Shown here in pieces: positions 1 through 12,438 of a DNA stretch of 64,000 nt. The stretch lies in assembly GCF_029407905.1 (NCBI RefSeq), contig NC_073642.1:7564001-7628000 (forward strand). Reading direction: 5' to 3'. Position numbers and translations under genes: made by a program. This DNA is from Bubalus kerabau (lineage: Eukaryota > Chordata > Mammalia > Artiodactyla > Bovidae). The notes beneath the pieces are model-generated. The model was not told where the DNA came from and did not search any database. It worked only from the letters and a program-made list of their open reading frames with translations. The first letter of the stretch is position 1. Each line of letters opens with the position of its first letter.

Positions 1-2686
1 AAACTTCCAAACTCATTCTATGAGGCCACCATCACCCTAATACCAAAACCAAACAAGGATGCCACACAAAAAAGAAAACTACAGGCCAATATCACTGATG
101 AACATAGATGCAAAAATCCTCAACAAAATTCTAGCAAATGGAATCCAACAACATATTAAAAAGGTCATACATCATGACCAAGTGGGCTTTATCCCAAGGA
201 TGCAAGGATTCTTCAATATTCACAAATCAATTAACGTGATACACCACATTAACAAATTGAAAGATAAAAGCCATATGATTATCTCAATAGATGCAGAGAA
301 AGCTTTTGACAAAATTCAACACCCATTTATGATAAGATCTCTCTAGAAAGCAAGCATAGAAGGAACATACTTCAACATAATAAAAGCCATATATGATAAA
401 CCCACAGCAAAAATTATCCTCAATGGCGAAAAAATGAAAGCATTTCCCCTAAAGTCAGGAACGAGACAAAGGTGCCCACTCTCACCATTACTATTCAACA
501 TAGTTTGGGAAGTTTTAGCCACAGCAATAAGAAGAAAAAGAAATAAAAGGAATCCAGATTGGAAAAGAAGAAGTAAAACTCTTTTTTGCAGATGACATGA
601 TCCTCTACATAGAAAACCCTAAACACCACCAGAAAATTACTAGAGTTAATCAATGAATACAGTAAAGTTGCAGGATATAAAATTAATACCCAGAGATCCC
701 TTGCATTCCTATACACTAACAATGAGAAAACAGGAAGAGAAATTAAGGAAATAATCCCATTCACCATTGCAATGAAAAGAATAGAATACTTAGGAATCAA
801 TTTACCTAAAGAAACAAAAGACCTATATATAGAAAACTATAAAACACTGATGAAAGAAATCAAAGATGACACAAATAGATGGAGACATATATCATGTTCA
901 TGGATTGGAAGAATCAATATAGTGAAAACGAGTTTACTATAAAAAGCAATCTATAACTCAGTGCAATCTCTGACAAGCTACCAAAGGTATTTTTCACAGA
1001 ACTAGAACAAATAATTTCACAATTTGTATGGAAACACAAAAAACCTCTAATAACCAAAGCAATCTTGAGAAAGAAGAATGGAACTGGAGGAATCAACCTG
1101 CCTGACTTCAGACTATAGTACAAAGCTACAGTCATCAAGACAGTATGGCACTGGCACAAAGACAGAAATATAGATCAATGAAACAAAATACAAAGCCCAG
1201 AGATGAACCCATGCACCTATGGACACCTTATTTTTGACAAAGGAGGCAAAAATATACAGTGGAGAAACGACAGTCTCCTCAACAAGTGGTGCTGGGAAAA
1301 CTGGTCAACAACCTGTAAAAGAGTGAAACTAGAACACTTTCTAGCACCATACACAAAAATAAACTCAAAATGGATTAAAGATCTAAATGTAAGACCAGAA
1401 ACTATAAAACTCCTAGAGGAAAACATAGGCAGAACACTCTCTGACATAAATCACAGCAAGATCCTCTATGACCCACCTCCCAGAGTAATGGAAATAAAAG
1501 CAAAAATAAACAAATGGGACCTAATTAAACTTAAAAGCTTTTGCACAACGAAGGAAACTATAGGCAAGGTGAAAAGACAGCCTTCAGAATGGGAGAAAAT
1601 AATAGCAAATGAAGCCAACTGACAAAGAATTAATCTCCAAAATATACAAGCAGCTCAATACCAGAAAAATAAATGACCCAATCAAAAAGTGGGCCAGAGA
1701 ACTAATCAGACATTTCTCTAAAGAAGACATACAGATGGCTAACAAACACATGAAAAGAAGCTCAACATCAATCATTATCAGAGAAATGCAAATCAAAACC
1801 ACAATGAGGTACCATCTCATGCCAGTCAGAATGGCTGTTATCAAAAAAGTCTACAAACAATAGATGCTGCAGAGGGTGCAGAGAAAGAAAAGGGAACCCT
1901 GTTACACTGTTGGTGGGAATGCAAACTAGTATAGCCACTATGGAGAACAGGGTGGAGATTCCTTAACAAATTGGAAATAGAACTGCCATACAACCCAGCA
2001 ATCCCACTGCTGGGCATACACACCGAGGAAACCAGAACTGAAAGAGACACATGTACCCCAATGTTCATTGCAGCACTGTTTATAATAGCCAGGACATGGA
2101 AGTAACCTAGATGTTCATCAGCAGATGAATGGATAAGAAAGCTGTGGTATATATACACAATGGAATATTACTCAGCTATTAAAAATGCATTTGAGTCAGT
2201 TCTAATGAGGTGGATGAAACTGGAGTCTACTGTACAGAGTGAAGTTAAGTCAGAAAGAAAAACACCGATACAGTATATTAACACATATATATGGAATTTA
2301 GAAAGATGGTAATGATGACCCTATATTCTTGACAGCAATAGAGACACAGATATAGAGAACAGACTTCTGGATTCTGTGGGAGAAGGCGAGGGTGGGATGG
2401 TTTGAGAGAATAGCATTGAAAGGTGTATATTATCATATGTGAAATAGATCACCAGTCTAGGTTCAATGCATGAAACAGGGAGCTCAAAGCCACTGCACTG
2501 GGACAACACAGAGGGATGGAATGCTGAGGCAGGGGGGTGGCAGGGGTGGGGAGGTGGGAGGGGGATTTGCGACAGGGGGACACATGTACACCCATGGCTG
2601 ACTTATGTCAATGTTTTGCAAAAACCACCACAATAGTGTAAAGTAATTGGCCTCCAACTATAATAAATAGATAAAAATTTTTAAAA
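1..2686 (+). mobile_element. L1 LINE, ORF2 RT-to-3' end, decayed
   Basis: This is the 3' portion of an L1 that begins before the window. Translation fragments match L1 ORF2: the reverse transcriptase segment that reads PISLMNIDAKILNKILA, the FADDMI catalytic motif near 585-610 (the reading frame is broken around it), and the C-terminal region near 1203-1860. Stops and frameshifts occur throughout, so no ORF2 protein can be made. A G-rich 3'UTR (2530-2566) and an A-rich tail (about 2660-2686) give the orientation. The 3'UTR text resembles but differs from that of the young L1 at 12095-20490, so it is probably an older ruminant subfamily. The left border and the target-site duplication cannot be seen. 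Confidence 0.9.
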
Positions 2687-2699
2687 AGATATATGTCCT

Positions 2700-3070
2700 C
2701 TCACATCATTTTGGTAAAAATAAATATATGACAGCATTCTGTTGACAAGGTTGTGGAGAAATAGGCATTCTTATATACAGTTGGAGACAGTGAAAACTGG
2801 TATAACACCTCTGAGGGCAGGTTTGGCAATATTAACAAAAGATCACATGAACTTTCTCAGCAACGCCACTTCTTAGGACTCTACCCTAAGGAGAATTCTC
2901 TAACAATATGAAACTACAAATGCATAAGGTTATTCACTGATACTTGCAAAATATTGGAAACAACTTAATAGCTGTTTATGGTTGAGTAAACTATGGGACA
3001 GCCATACCATGGAAGTACTATGCAGCTATAAAAAAATTTTTTTAATAAAAAATATATTTGAAGATTTTTA
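2700..3070 (+). mobile_element. Older L1 (L1M-like) 3' fragment
   Basis: The text around 2740-3010 (a 'rapidly cooling' L1 3'-end pattern: gttgtggagaaataggc, then a 'gggacagccataccatgg' stretch) resembles the ORF2 end and 3'UTR of old mammalian L1M elements. It is heavily diverged and the borders are approximate. Confidence 0.5.
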
Positions 3071-3545
3071 TAAAAATGTTTACTCCATGGAGTGGTTTCC
3101 AATTATACTATTTTGTTTCCTATATTTTAATGCAATTACATTCATCAAAATTTTCATTAAAGTTTGTACTTTGGAAGTTCACTCCAGGTAAGAAATATGT
3201 GTTTTGTAATGCCAGTGTTCTATTTTAACCTTTAATTATTTAATCCATTTGGAGATAACATTTTTGTGCCATAATAGGTAGGAATCCAGTTTTATTTTTC
3301 TCTGTGTGGTAAACTAACTTTACCAACACTATTTACTGAGCTATCCTCTCCCAAACCATTTGTGGAATTAACTGTGTTGTACATCTCTATGTACTCTCAA
3401 TTCTATTGCATTTACTTATTAGTATTTTGTGGGGGAAGTTGTTTTATTTTGCATCATTACCACCTTTTATATATGTGGCTTGGCAATATGTCTTAATATC
3501 TAGTAGGACATTTCTACTTTCCTTTTAATATTCTAAATGTGGATG
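3071..3545 (-). mobile_element. Diverged antisense L1 ORF2 fragment
   Basis: From about 3225 the sequence reads as antisense L1 ORF2 (the 'atccatttggag' segment followed by the 'caacactatttactgag' segment typical of the region after the RT domain). The 150 bases before it are AT-rich and unassigned. No coding capacity remains. Confidence 0.4.
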
Positions 3546-4108
3546 ATTTTTAAAAATTGAGATATAACTGACATATAACATTGTGTAAGCTTAAGATGTA
3601 CAATATGACTTGATACATTTATATATTGCAATATGATTACCAATGAAGCTCTTAGCTAACACCTCTATCATATCACATAATAATTCTTTCTTTTTTGTGG
3701 TGTGAATATCTAAGACCTAAACTTTTTGCAACTTTGAAGTATAATACAATACTGTTGATGTAATAAAAATGCTGTACATTAGATCTCCAGAACTTATTCA
3801 TCTTCCAACTGCAAGTATGTGCCCTTTGACCAACATCTTCCCACTTCCCACACCCCCCAGGCCATAGTATTAACTACCATTCCACTCTGTTTCTAGAAGT
3901 TCAGCTTTTTAAGATTCACATATAAATATCAAACAGTATTTTGTCTCTTTCCACCTGACTTGTCTCACTTAGCATAATTTGCTCAAGGTTCAACTGTGTT
4001 TTATGAGATGATAGAACTTCCCCATTCTCATGGCTGAATAATATTCCATATATATGTATGCATATATATATACATATTTGTATATATGTGTCTGTGTGTG
4101 TGTGTGCA
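3546..4108 (-). mobile_element. L1M-type 3'UTR and ORF2 end, antisense
   Basis: The sequence begins with the antisense L1M 3' end (ttgagatataactgacat) and proceeds to the 'ggctgaataatattccat' ORF2-terminal text. It runs into an AT/TG-rich simple repeat at about 4043-4108. The element is probably cut by the SINE and the L1 that follow. Confidence 0.6.
4043..4108. repeat. (TATG/TG)n simple repeat
   Basis: An imperfect alternating purine-pyrimidine tract, first TATATG-like and then (TG)n, immediately before a SINE. It is a likely length-polymorphic microsatellite. Confidence 0.8.
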
Positions 4109-4109
4109 T

Positions 4110-4302
4110 ACTAAGGTGCTTCTGCTGTGTCTGACTCTTTGTGACCCTATGTACTGTAGCCCACCAGGCTCCTCTGTCCATGGGATTCTCCAGGCAAGAA
4201 TACTAGAGTGGGTTGCCATTCCCTCTTCCAGGGGATCTTTTGCATCTACTGCATCTCCTGCATTACAGGCAGATTCTTTACCACTGAGCCACTGGGGAGC
4301 CC
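4110..4302 (-). mobile_element. Bov-tA SINE
   Basis: An antisense tRNA-headed ruminant SINE. It reads 'gactctttgtgaccc', then 'ccaccaggctcctctgtcc', and ends with the reversed tRNA-like head 'ccactgagccactgggg...gccc'. The 63-87-aa open frames across it on both strands are chance frames of this very common SINE. Confidence 0.92.
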
Positions 4303-4856
4303 ATATATATCACATCTTTAAAAACAATTTATTTTATATTGGAGTATAGTTGACTAACAATGTTGTCTTAGTTTACAGCAAAGTAAATCAATTATACATG
4401 TATCTATTCTTTTTCACTTTCTTTTCCCATTTAGGTTATTATAGAGTATTGAGAAGATTTTCCTGTGTTATACAGTAGATCTTTTTTGGTTACCTCTTTT
4501 AAATATAGCAGTGTGTATGTGTCAATCCCAATGTCCCCTTTCCCCACCCTTCTCCCTGGTTCCTTCTCCACAAGTTCCTTCTCTAAGTCTGTGAGTCTGC
4601 TTCTGTTTTTTGGTTTTGTAAATAAGTTCATTTGCATCATCTTTTAGACTTCACATACAAGGGATATCATATGCTATTTGTCTTTCTCTGTCTGACTTAC
4701 TTCACTTAGTATGATAATCTCCAGGTCCATCCATGTTGCTACAAATGGCATTATTTCATTCCTTTTGATGACTAATATTCCACTGTATATATGTACCTCA
4801 TCTTCTTTATCCATTCATCTTTTGATATACATTTAGGTTGTCTCCATGTATTGGCT

Positions 4857-5050
4857 GGGGCTTCCCATGTATTGCAGAATCCACCTGCAATGCAGGAGAC
4901 CTGCGTTCAATCCCTGGGTTGGGAAGATACCCTGGAAAAGGGAAAAGCTATCCACTCCAGTATTCTGGCCTAGAGAATTCTATGGACTGTGCAGTCCATG
5001 GGGTTGCAAAGAGTCAGACATGACTGAGCGACTTTCACCTCACTTCACTT
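4857..5050 (+). mobile_element. Bov-tA SINE
   Basis: A sense-orientation SINE with the tRNA-like head near 4857, the 'cctgcaatgcaggagacctg' B-box region and the 'gagtcagacatgactgag' 3' body. It is flanked by near-identical 12-bp copies (catgtattggct at 4845-4856, catgtcttggct at 5051-5062), which match the old L1 target. Confidence 0.92.
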
Positions 5051-6291
5051 CATGTCTTGGCTGATGTAAACAGCACTGCAATGAATATGGGGGTGCATGT
5101 ATTCTTTCAAACCATGTTTTTCTCTGGATATATGCCCAGGAGTGAGGTTGATGAGTCATACAGGAGCTCTATTTTAGCTTTTTAAAGAACCTCCGCATGT
5201 TCTCCGTAGTGGAGGTACCAATTTATATTCCCACCAACGCTGTAGGAGGGTTCCTTTTCTACACAGCTTCTCCAACATTTTGGCCATTCTGACCAGTGTG
5301 AGGTGGCACCTCATTGTCGTTTTGATTCACATTTCTCTAATAATTAGTGATGTTGAGCATTTTTTTCACGTGCCTCTTGGACATCTGTATGTCTTCTTTG
5401 GAGAAATGTCTATTTAGATTATCTTCCCTATTTTGGATTGAATTGTTTGTTTTTATACTGAGCTGCATATGCTATACATTTTGGAAATTAATCCCTTGTT
5501 GGATGCATCACTTGCAAATATTTTCTCCCATTCTCTAGTTTGTTTTTTGGTTTTGTTTATGGTTTCCTTTGCTATGCAAAAGACTTTGAGTTTAATTAAG
5601 TCCTATTTATTTTTGTTTTTATTTCCATTATTCTAGGAGATGGATCCAAAAAAGTATTACTGTTGTTTATGTCAAACAGTGTTCTATGTTTTCCTCTAAG
5701 AGTTTTATACTATCTGGTCTTATATTTGGATCTTTAAACCATTTTGAGTTTATTTTTGTGTATCTTGTTAAAGAATATTCTAATTTCATTGTTTTACATG
5801 AAGCTGTCCAATTTTCCTAGCACCATTTACTGAAGAGACTCTCTTGTCTCCAAAGTATAGTCTTGCCTCCTCTATCATAGATTAATTGACCATAGATGTT
5901 TGGGTTTATTTCTTGGTTTTGTATCCTGTTCCATTTTGATCTGTTTTTCTGTTTTTGTCCTAGGACCATACCATTTTGATTCCTGTAGCTTTGTAATATA
6001 GTATGAAGTCAGGGAGCCTGATTCCTCCAGCTCCATTTTTCTTTCTCAAGATTGTTTTGGATACTTGGGGTCTTTCGTGTCTCCATACAAATCTTAAATT
6101 TTTTGTTCTAGTTTGTGAAAAATGCTGTTGGTAATTTGATAGAGATCTCATTGAATCTGGATAGTATAGTCATTTTGACAATATTTATTCTTCCAATCTA
6201 AGAACTTGGTATATTTTTCCATCTGTTTGTGTAATTTTTTCTTTCTTTCATCAGGGTCTTACAGCTTTTATATTATAGATCTTTTGCCTCC

Positions 6292-7524
6292 TTCAGTTCA
6301 GTTCAGTTCAATTGCTCAGTCGTGTCCGACTCTTTGTGACCCCATGAATCGCAGCATGCCAGGCCTCCCTGTCCATCACCAACTCCCAGAGTTCACTCAA
6401 ACTCATGTCCATCAAGTCAGTGATGCCATCCAGCCATCTCATCCTCTGTTGTCCCCTTCTCCTCCTGCCCCCAATCCCTCCAAGCATCAGAGTCAGCTCT
6501 TCCCATGAGGTGGCCAAAGGACTGGACTTTCAGCTTTAGCATCATTCCTTCCAAAGAACACCCAGGACTGATCTCCTTTAGAATGGACTAGCTGGATCTC
6601 CTTGCAGTCCAAGGGACTCTCAAGTCTTCTCCAACACCACAGTTAAAAACCATCAATTCTTCAGTGCTCAGCTTTCTTTATAGTCCAACTCTCACATCCA
6701 TACATGACCACTGGAAAAACCATAGCCTTGACTAGACGGACCTTTGTTGGCAAAGTAATGTCTCTGCTTTTGAATATACTATCTAGGTTGGTCATAACTT
6801 TCCTTCCAAGGAGTAAGCGTCTCTTAATTTCATGGCTGCAATCACCATCTGCAATGATTTTGGAGCCCCCAAAAATTAAGTCTGACACTGTTTCCACTGT
6901 TTCCCCATCTATTTCCCATGAAGTGATGGGACTGGATGCCATGATCTTCATTTTCTGAATGTTGAGCTTTAAGCCAACTTTTCCACTCTCCACTTTCACT
7001 TTCATCAAGAGGATTTTTAGTTGCTCTTCACTTTCTGCCATAAGGGTGGTGTCATCTGCATATCTGAGGTTATGGATATTTCTCCTGGCAATCTTGATTC
7101 CAGCTGTGCTTCTTCCAGCCCAGAGTTTTTCATGATGTATTCTGCATAGAAGTTAAATAAGCAGGGTGACAATATACAGCCTTGATGTACTCCTTTTCCT
7201 ATTGGGAACCAATCTGTTGTTCCATGTCCAGTTCTAACTGTTGCTTCCTGACCTGCATACAGGTTTCTCAAGAGGCAGGTCAGGTGGTCTGGTATTCCCA
7301 TCTTCTTGAAGAATTTTCCACGGTTTATTGTGATCCACACAGTCAAAGGCTTTGGCATAGTCAATAAAGCAGAAGTAGATGTTTTTCTGGAACTCTCTTG
7401 CTTTTTCCATGATCCAGCAGATGTTGGCAATTTGATCTCTGGTTCTCTGCCTTTTCTAAAACCAGCTTGAACATCTGGAAGTTCATGGTTCACATATTGC
7501 TGAAGCCTGGCTTGGAGAATTTTG
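6292..7524 (-). mobile_element. BovB (RTE) LINE, 5'-truncated
   Basis: The 3' end at 6292 has the BovB-specific TTCAG repeats. The minus strand then encodes decayed reverse transcriptase: 7017-7493 includes the segment HQGCILSPCLFNFYAEYIM and 6661-7041 includes the thumb/C-terminal segment ending MYGCESWTIKKAEH. The frames are shifted relative to each other and the YADD-box region is damaged. Target text resembling ttgcctcctt lies on both sides. The 5' half (endonuclease) is absent. Confidence 0.92.
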
Positions 7525-7880
7525 TTGCCTTCTTAGGTAAGTTTATTCCTATGTATTGTATTCTTTTTGATGCAATGGTAAATGGGATAACTTATTTATC
7601 TTTCTAATTTTTCATTGTTAGTGTATAGAAATGAAGACATTTCTGTGTATTAATTTTGCATCCTGCAACTTTACAAAATTCACTGATAAGCTCTAAATGT
7701 TTTCTGGTAGCATCTTCAGTGTTTCCTTTGTATTGTAGCATGTCATCTGCAAAGAGTGACAGTTTTAACATTTTCTTTTTTAAATTTTGTTTTTCTTCTG
7801 TGATTGCTATGGCGAGGACTTTTGAAACTATGTTGAATAAAATTGCCAAGAATGGACGTCCTTGCCTTGTTCTTGATCTT

Positions 7881-8216
7881 GCTGTGTGCTGTGCTTCGTC
7901 GCTCAGTCATGTCTGACTCTTTGTGACCCTATTGACTGCAGCCCACCAGGCTCCTCTGTCCATGGGGATTCTCCAGGTAAGAATACTGGAATGGGTTGCC
8001 ATGCCCTTCTCCAGGAGATCTTCCCAACCCAGAGATCAAACCCAGGTCGCTTGCATTGCACGTGGATTCTTTACCATCTGAGCCACCAGGAAAGTCCAAG
8101 AATACTGGAGTGGGTAGCCTAACCCTTCTCCAGGGGATCTTCCTGACCCAGGAATCAAACTGAGGTCTCCTGCATTGCAGGCAGATTCGTAACCAGCTGA
8201 GCTACCAGGGAAGCTC
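7881..8216 (-). mobile_element. Bov-tA SINE with tandem half-duplication
   Basis: Antisense Bov-tA in which the tRNA-proximal module occurs twice: the 'gagccaccaggaaagtcc' and 'gagctaccagggaagc' ends are about 115 bp apart, each preceded by the 'gaatactgga..tgggt' block. A perfect 13-bp target-site duplication, tgttcttgatctt, sits at 7868-7880 and 8217-8229. This shows the dimer inserted as a single unit. Confidence 0.93.
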
Positions 8217-10192
8217 TGTTCTTGATCTTAGAGGAAATTATTTTATCTTTTCCCCACTGAGTATGATTCTAGTTGTAAGTTTGTCATATATGGCCTTTAT
8301 TGTGTTGAGGCATGTTCCCTCTACCCAATTTCCAGAGAGTTTTTGTTATAAATGGGTGTTGAATTTTGTCCAAAGATTTTTCTGAATCTATTGAGATGAT
8401 CATATGATGTTTTTCTTCAATTTGTTGATGTGATGTACCACACTAACTGATTTGCAAATACTGAAAAATCCTTGCTTCCCTGGGATAAGTCTCACTTGAT
8501 CATGGTGTATGATTCTTTAATGTATTATTTGATTTGGTTTACTAGTAGTTTCCCGAAATTTTTTTGCATCTATGTTCATCAATGATTGACCTGTAATTTT
8601 CTTTTTTGTGCTATTTTTCTCTGGTTTGGTATCAGGGTGATAGTGGCTTCATAGAATGAGTTTGGGAGCGTTTCTTGCTCTGCAATTTTTGGGAAGAGAT
8701 TCAGAAGGATTGGTGTTAACTCTTCTCTAAATGTTTGATGGAATTTGCCTGTGATGCCCTCTGATCCTGGACATTTGTTTGTTGGGAGTTTTTTAGTTTC
8801 CATTTTTAATTTCAGCATTCATGATTTGTTTGCTCCTATTTTCCATTTCTTCCTTGTTCAAACTGGGAGACTGTGCCTTGTGAGTAATTTTTTCATTTCT
8901 TCTGAGTTATCCATTTTTTGGCATATAGTGCTTGTAGTAGTTTCTCATGATCATTAGTATTTCTTTGGTGTCCATTGTAGCTTCTCCTTTTTCATTTCTA
9001 ATTTTATTGATTTGAGCCTTCTCTTTCTTCTTGATGAGTCTGCCTAAGGGTTTATGAATATTTTTTATCTTTTCAAAAACCAGCTCTTAGTTTCATTGAT
9101 CTTTTCTATGATTTTCTTCATCTCTATTTCATTTATTTCTGTTCTTATCTTTATGATTACTTTCTACTAACTTCGGATTTTGTTTGTTCTTCTTTTCTCT
9201 AGTTGCTTTAGGTGTAAGGTTAGGTTGTTTATTTGAGATTTTTCTTGTTTCCTGAGGTAAGATTGTATTGCTATAATTTTCCCTTTTAGAACTGTTTTGC
9301 CTCATCCCATAGGTTTTGGATCATCATGCATTTGTTTTCATTTCTCTCTAGGCATTTTTGCTCATTTGTTTACTCTTTGATTTCTTCATTGACCCATTGG
9401 TTGTTTAATAGTATATTGTTTAGCCTCCATGTATTTGTGTTTTTTTAATTTTATTTTCATTTGGTTGATTTCTATTCTCATAGTGTTGTTGTCAGAAAAG
9501 ATGCTTGATATGATTTCAGTTTCCTTAAATTTACCGAGGCTTGCTTTGTGGCCCAGCATGTGATCAGTCCTGAAGAATGTTCTATCTGCACTTGAGGAGA
9601 ATGTATATTCTGCTGCTTTTGGATGGAATGTTCTATAAATATCAATTAAGTCTATTTGCCCTACTGTGTCATTTAAGGCTGTGTTTTCATATTGATCTTC
9701 TGTCTGGATGATAAGTCCATTGATAATAGTAGGATGTTATAGTCCCATTGTTATTGTGTTTCTGTCGATTTCTACTTTTATGGCTGTTAGTATTTGCCTT
9801 ATATATTGAGATGCTCCTATGTTGGATGCATATATATTTTCAATTGTTATATCTTCTTAGATTGATCCCTTGATCATTATGCAGTGTCCCTTGTCTCTTG
9901 TAACAGTCTTTATTTTGAAGTCTGCTTTGTCTGATATGAGTATTGCTACTCTACCTTTCCTTTGATTTCCATTTCATGGAATACCTTTTTCTGTCCCCTC
10001 ACTTTCAGCCTGTATGTGTTCCTAGATCTGAAGTGGGTCCCTAGAAAGCAACATATATATGGGTCTTGTTTTTATATCCATTCAAGCAGTTTACATCTCA
10101 GGTTGGAACTTTTAACATGTTTATATTTAAGGTAATTTTCAAAATGTATATTCTTATTAACATTTTGTTAATTGTTTTGGATTTGTAGATCC

Positions 10193-10215
10193 TTTTTTTT
10201 TTTTTTTTTTTTTTT
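10193..10215. repeat. Poly(T) tract, 23 bp
   Basis: Uninterrupted T run inside the old L1. There is no adjacent SINE, so it is probably a local expansion. Confidence 0.85.
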
Positions 10216-10322
10216 ACCTTTCTTCTCTTGTTCTCTTGTGACTTGATGACTAACTTTAGTGTTTTGTTTGGGTTGTTTTTTCTTTTTTTCTGTATCTATT
10301 ATAGACTTTCTGTATCTATTAT

Positions 10323-11544
10323 ATCCAAGCCAGGCTTCAACAGTATGTGAACCATGAAATTCCAGATGTTCAAGCTGGATTTAGAAAAGGCAGAGAAACC
10401 AGAGATAAAATTGCCAACATCTACTGGATCATCAAAAAAGCAAAAGAATACCAGAAAAACATCTATTTCTGCTTTATTGATTATGCCAGAGCCTTTAACT
10501 GTGTCAACCACAACAAACTGTGGAAAATTCTTAAAGAGATGCAAATATCAGACCACCTTACCTACCTCCTAGGAATCTGTATGGAGGTCAAGAAGCAAAA
10601 GTTAGAAAGAGACATGGAACAACAGACTGGTTCCAAATTAGGAAAGGAGTACATCAAGACTGTATGTTGTCACCCTGCTTATTTAACTTATATGCAGAGT
10701 ACATCATGAGAAACGCTGGACTGGAAGAAACACAAGCTGGAATCAAGATTGCCTGGAGAAATATTGATAACCTCAGATATGCAGATGACACCACCCTTAT
10801 TGCAGAAAGCAAAGAGGAACTAAAAAGAATCTTGATGAAAGTGAAAGATAAGAGTGAAAAAGCTGGCTTAAAACTCAACATTCAGAAAACTAAGATCGTG
10901 GCATCTTGTCCCATCACTTCATGGAAAACAGATGGGGAAACAGTGGAAATAGTGACAGACTTTATTTTGGGGGGCTCCGAAATCACTGCAGATGGTGACT
11001 GCATGAAATTAAAAGATGCTTGCTCCTTAGAAGAAAAGTTATGACCAATTTAGACAGCACATTAAAAAGCAGAGATATTACTTTGCTGACCAAGGTCCAT
11101 CTAGTCAAGGCTATGGTTTTTCCAGCAGTAATGTATGGATGTGAGAGTTGGACTATAAAAAAGCTGAGTGCTGGAGAATTGATGCTTTTGAACTGTGGTT
11201 GGAGAAGACTCTTGCAAGTCCCTTGGACTGCAAGGAGATCCACCCAGTCCATCCTAAAGGAAATCAGTCCTGAATATTCATTGGAAGGACCGGTGCTGAA
11301 GTCCAAGTTCCCGTACTTTGGTCACTCAATAAGAGGAACTGACTCCTTGGAAAAGACCCCGATGCTGGGAAGATTGAAGGCAGGAGGAGAACGGGATAAC
11401 AGAGGATGAGATGGTTGGATGGCATCACTGACTCAATGGACATGAGTTTGAGCAAGTTCTGGGAGTTGGTGATGGATAGGGAAGCCTGGCATGCTGCAGT
11501 CCACGGGGTCACAAAGAGTCGGACATGTCTGAGTGACTGAACAG
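10323..11544 (+). mobile_element. BovB (RTE) LINE, 5'-truncated, sense
   Basis: Sense-strand BovB starting in the reverse transcriptase domain ('VQAGFRKGRETRDKIANIYWI' region, 10347-10709). It continues through the catalytic-box region (10664-11044, LRYADDTTLIAESKEEL) to the C-terminal segment with MYGCESWTIKK (11020-11409) and the 'gagtcggacatgtctgag' 3' end. Three overlapping frames show frameshifts. Flanks: tctgtatctattat at 10309-10322 and tctgatatctattat at 11545-11559. An extra copy of the target motif occurs at about 10288-10303. Confidence 0.93.
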
Positions 11545-12094
11545 TCTGATATCTATTATAGATTTTCAGTTTGTGATTATTATGGGGTTTTGTTATAGCA
11601 GCCTCCATGTAAATTAGATTAAGTTGCTGGTATTTTAATTTCAAATGCATTTTCATTATTTTTCATTTGCACCCTCCTCACAATTGCTAGTTTTGATATC
11701 ATATTTATGTGGGGGTGATTTCCTACTTTTATTGTTTGTATTTTCTGGTAAGCTTTTCCGTTTGTAACTTTCTTGTTTATAGTTTTGGCCTTTTTTGTCT
11801 ACAGAATTTTATTTAACATTTGTTTCAAAGCTGGTCTGGTGATTCTGAATTCTCTTAGCTTTTGCTTGTCTGTAAAGTTCTTGATTTCTCCATTGAATCT
11901 GAATGAGAGCCTTGCTGGGTAGGGTATTCTTGGTTGTAGATTCTTCCCTTTCATCACTTTAGATATATTGTGCCACTCCTTTCTGCCCTGCAGAGCTCCT
12001 GCAGAGAAATCAAGTGACAACCTTATGGGGATTTCCTTGTATTTGCTGCTTTTCCCCTGTCCCTTTTAGTATTTATTCTTTGTCTTTAATTTCT

Positions 12095-12438
12095 TTTTTA
12101 ATTTTATTTTATTTTTAAACTTTACATAATTGTATTAGTTTTGCCAAATATCAAAATGAATCCACCACAGGTATACATGTGTTCCCCATCCTGAACCCTC
12201 CTCCCTCCTCCCTCCCCATTCCATCCCTCTGGGTCGTCCCAGTGCACCAGCCCCAAGCATCCAGTATCGTGCATCGAACCTGGACTGGCGACTCGTTTCA
12301 TACATGATATTTTACATGTTTCAATGCCATTCTCCCAGATCTTCCCACCCTCTCCCTCTCTCACAGAGTCCATAAGACTGTTCTATACATTAGTGTCTCT
12401 TTTGCTGTCTCGTACACAGGGTTATTGTTACCATCTTT
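12095..12438 (-). other. L1 3'UTR with G-quadruplex motif
   Basis: The noncoding 3' end of the young L1. On the minus strand four G runs (3, 3, 3 and 4 G) separated by 4, 4 and 1 bases lie at 12196-12217, which fits the canonical quadruplex pattern. A similar G-rich block occurs in the unrelated-age L1 at 2530-2566. G-rich 3'UTRs are a known L1 feature. Confidence 0.8.

Noticed and set aside
4028..4349. ORFs with MATHSSILAWRIPW-type peptides, and similar at 22114, 35293, 42481 and elsewhere
   Set aside because: These are chance frames of Bov-tA and Bov-A2 SINEs that recur at every copy.
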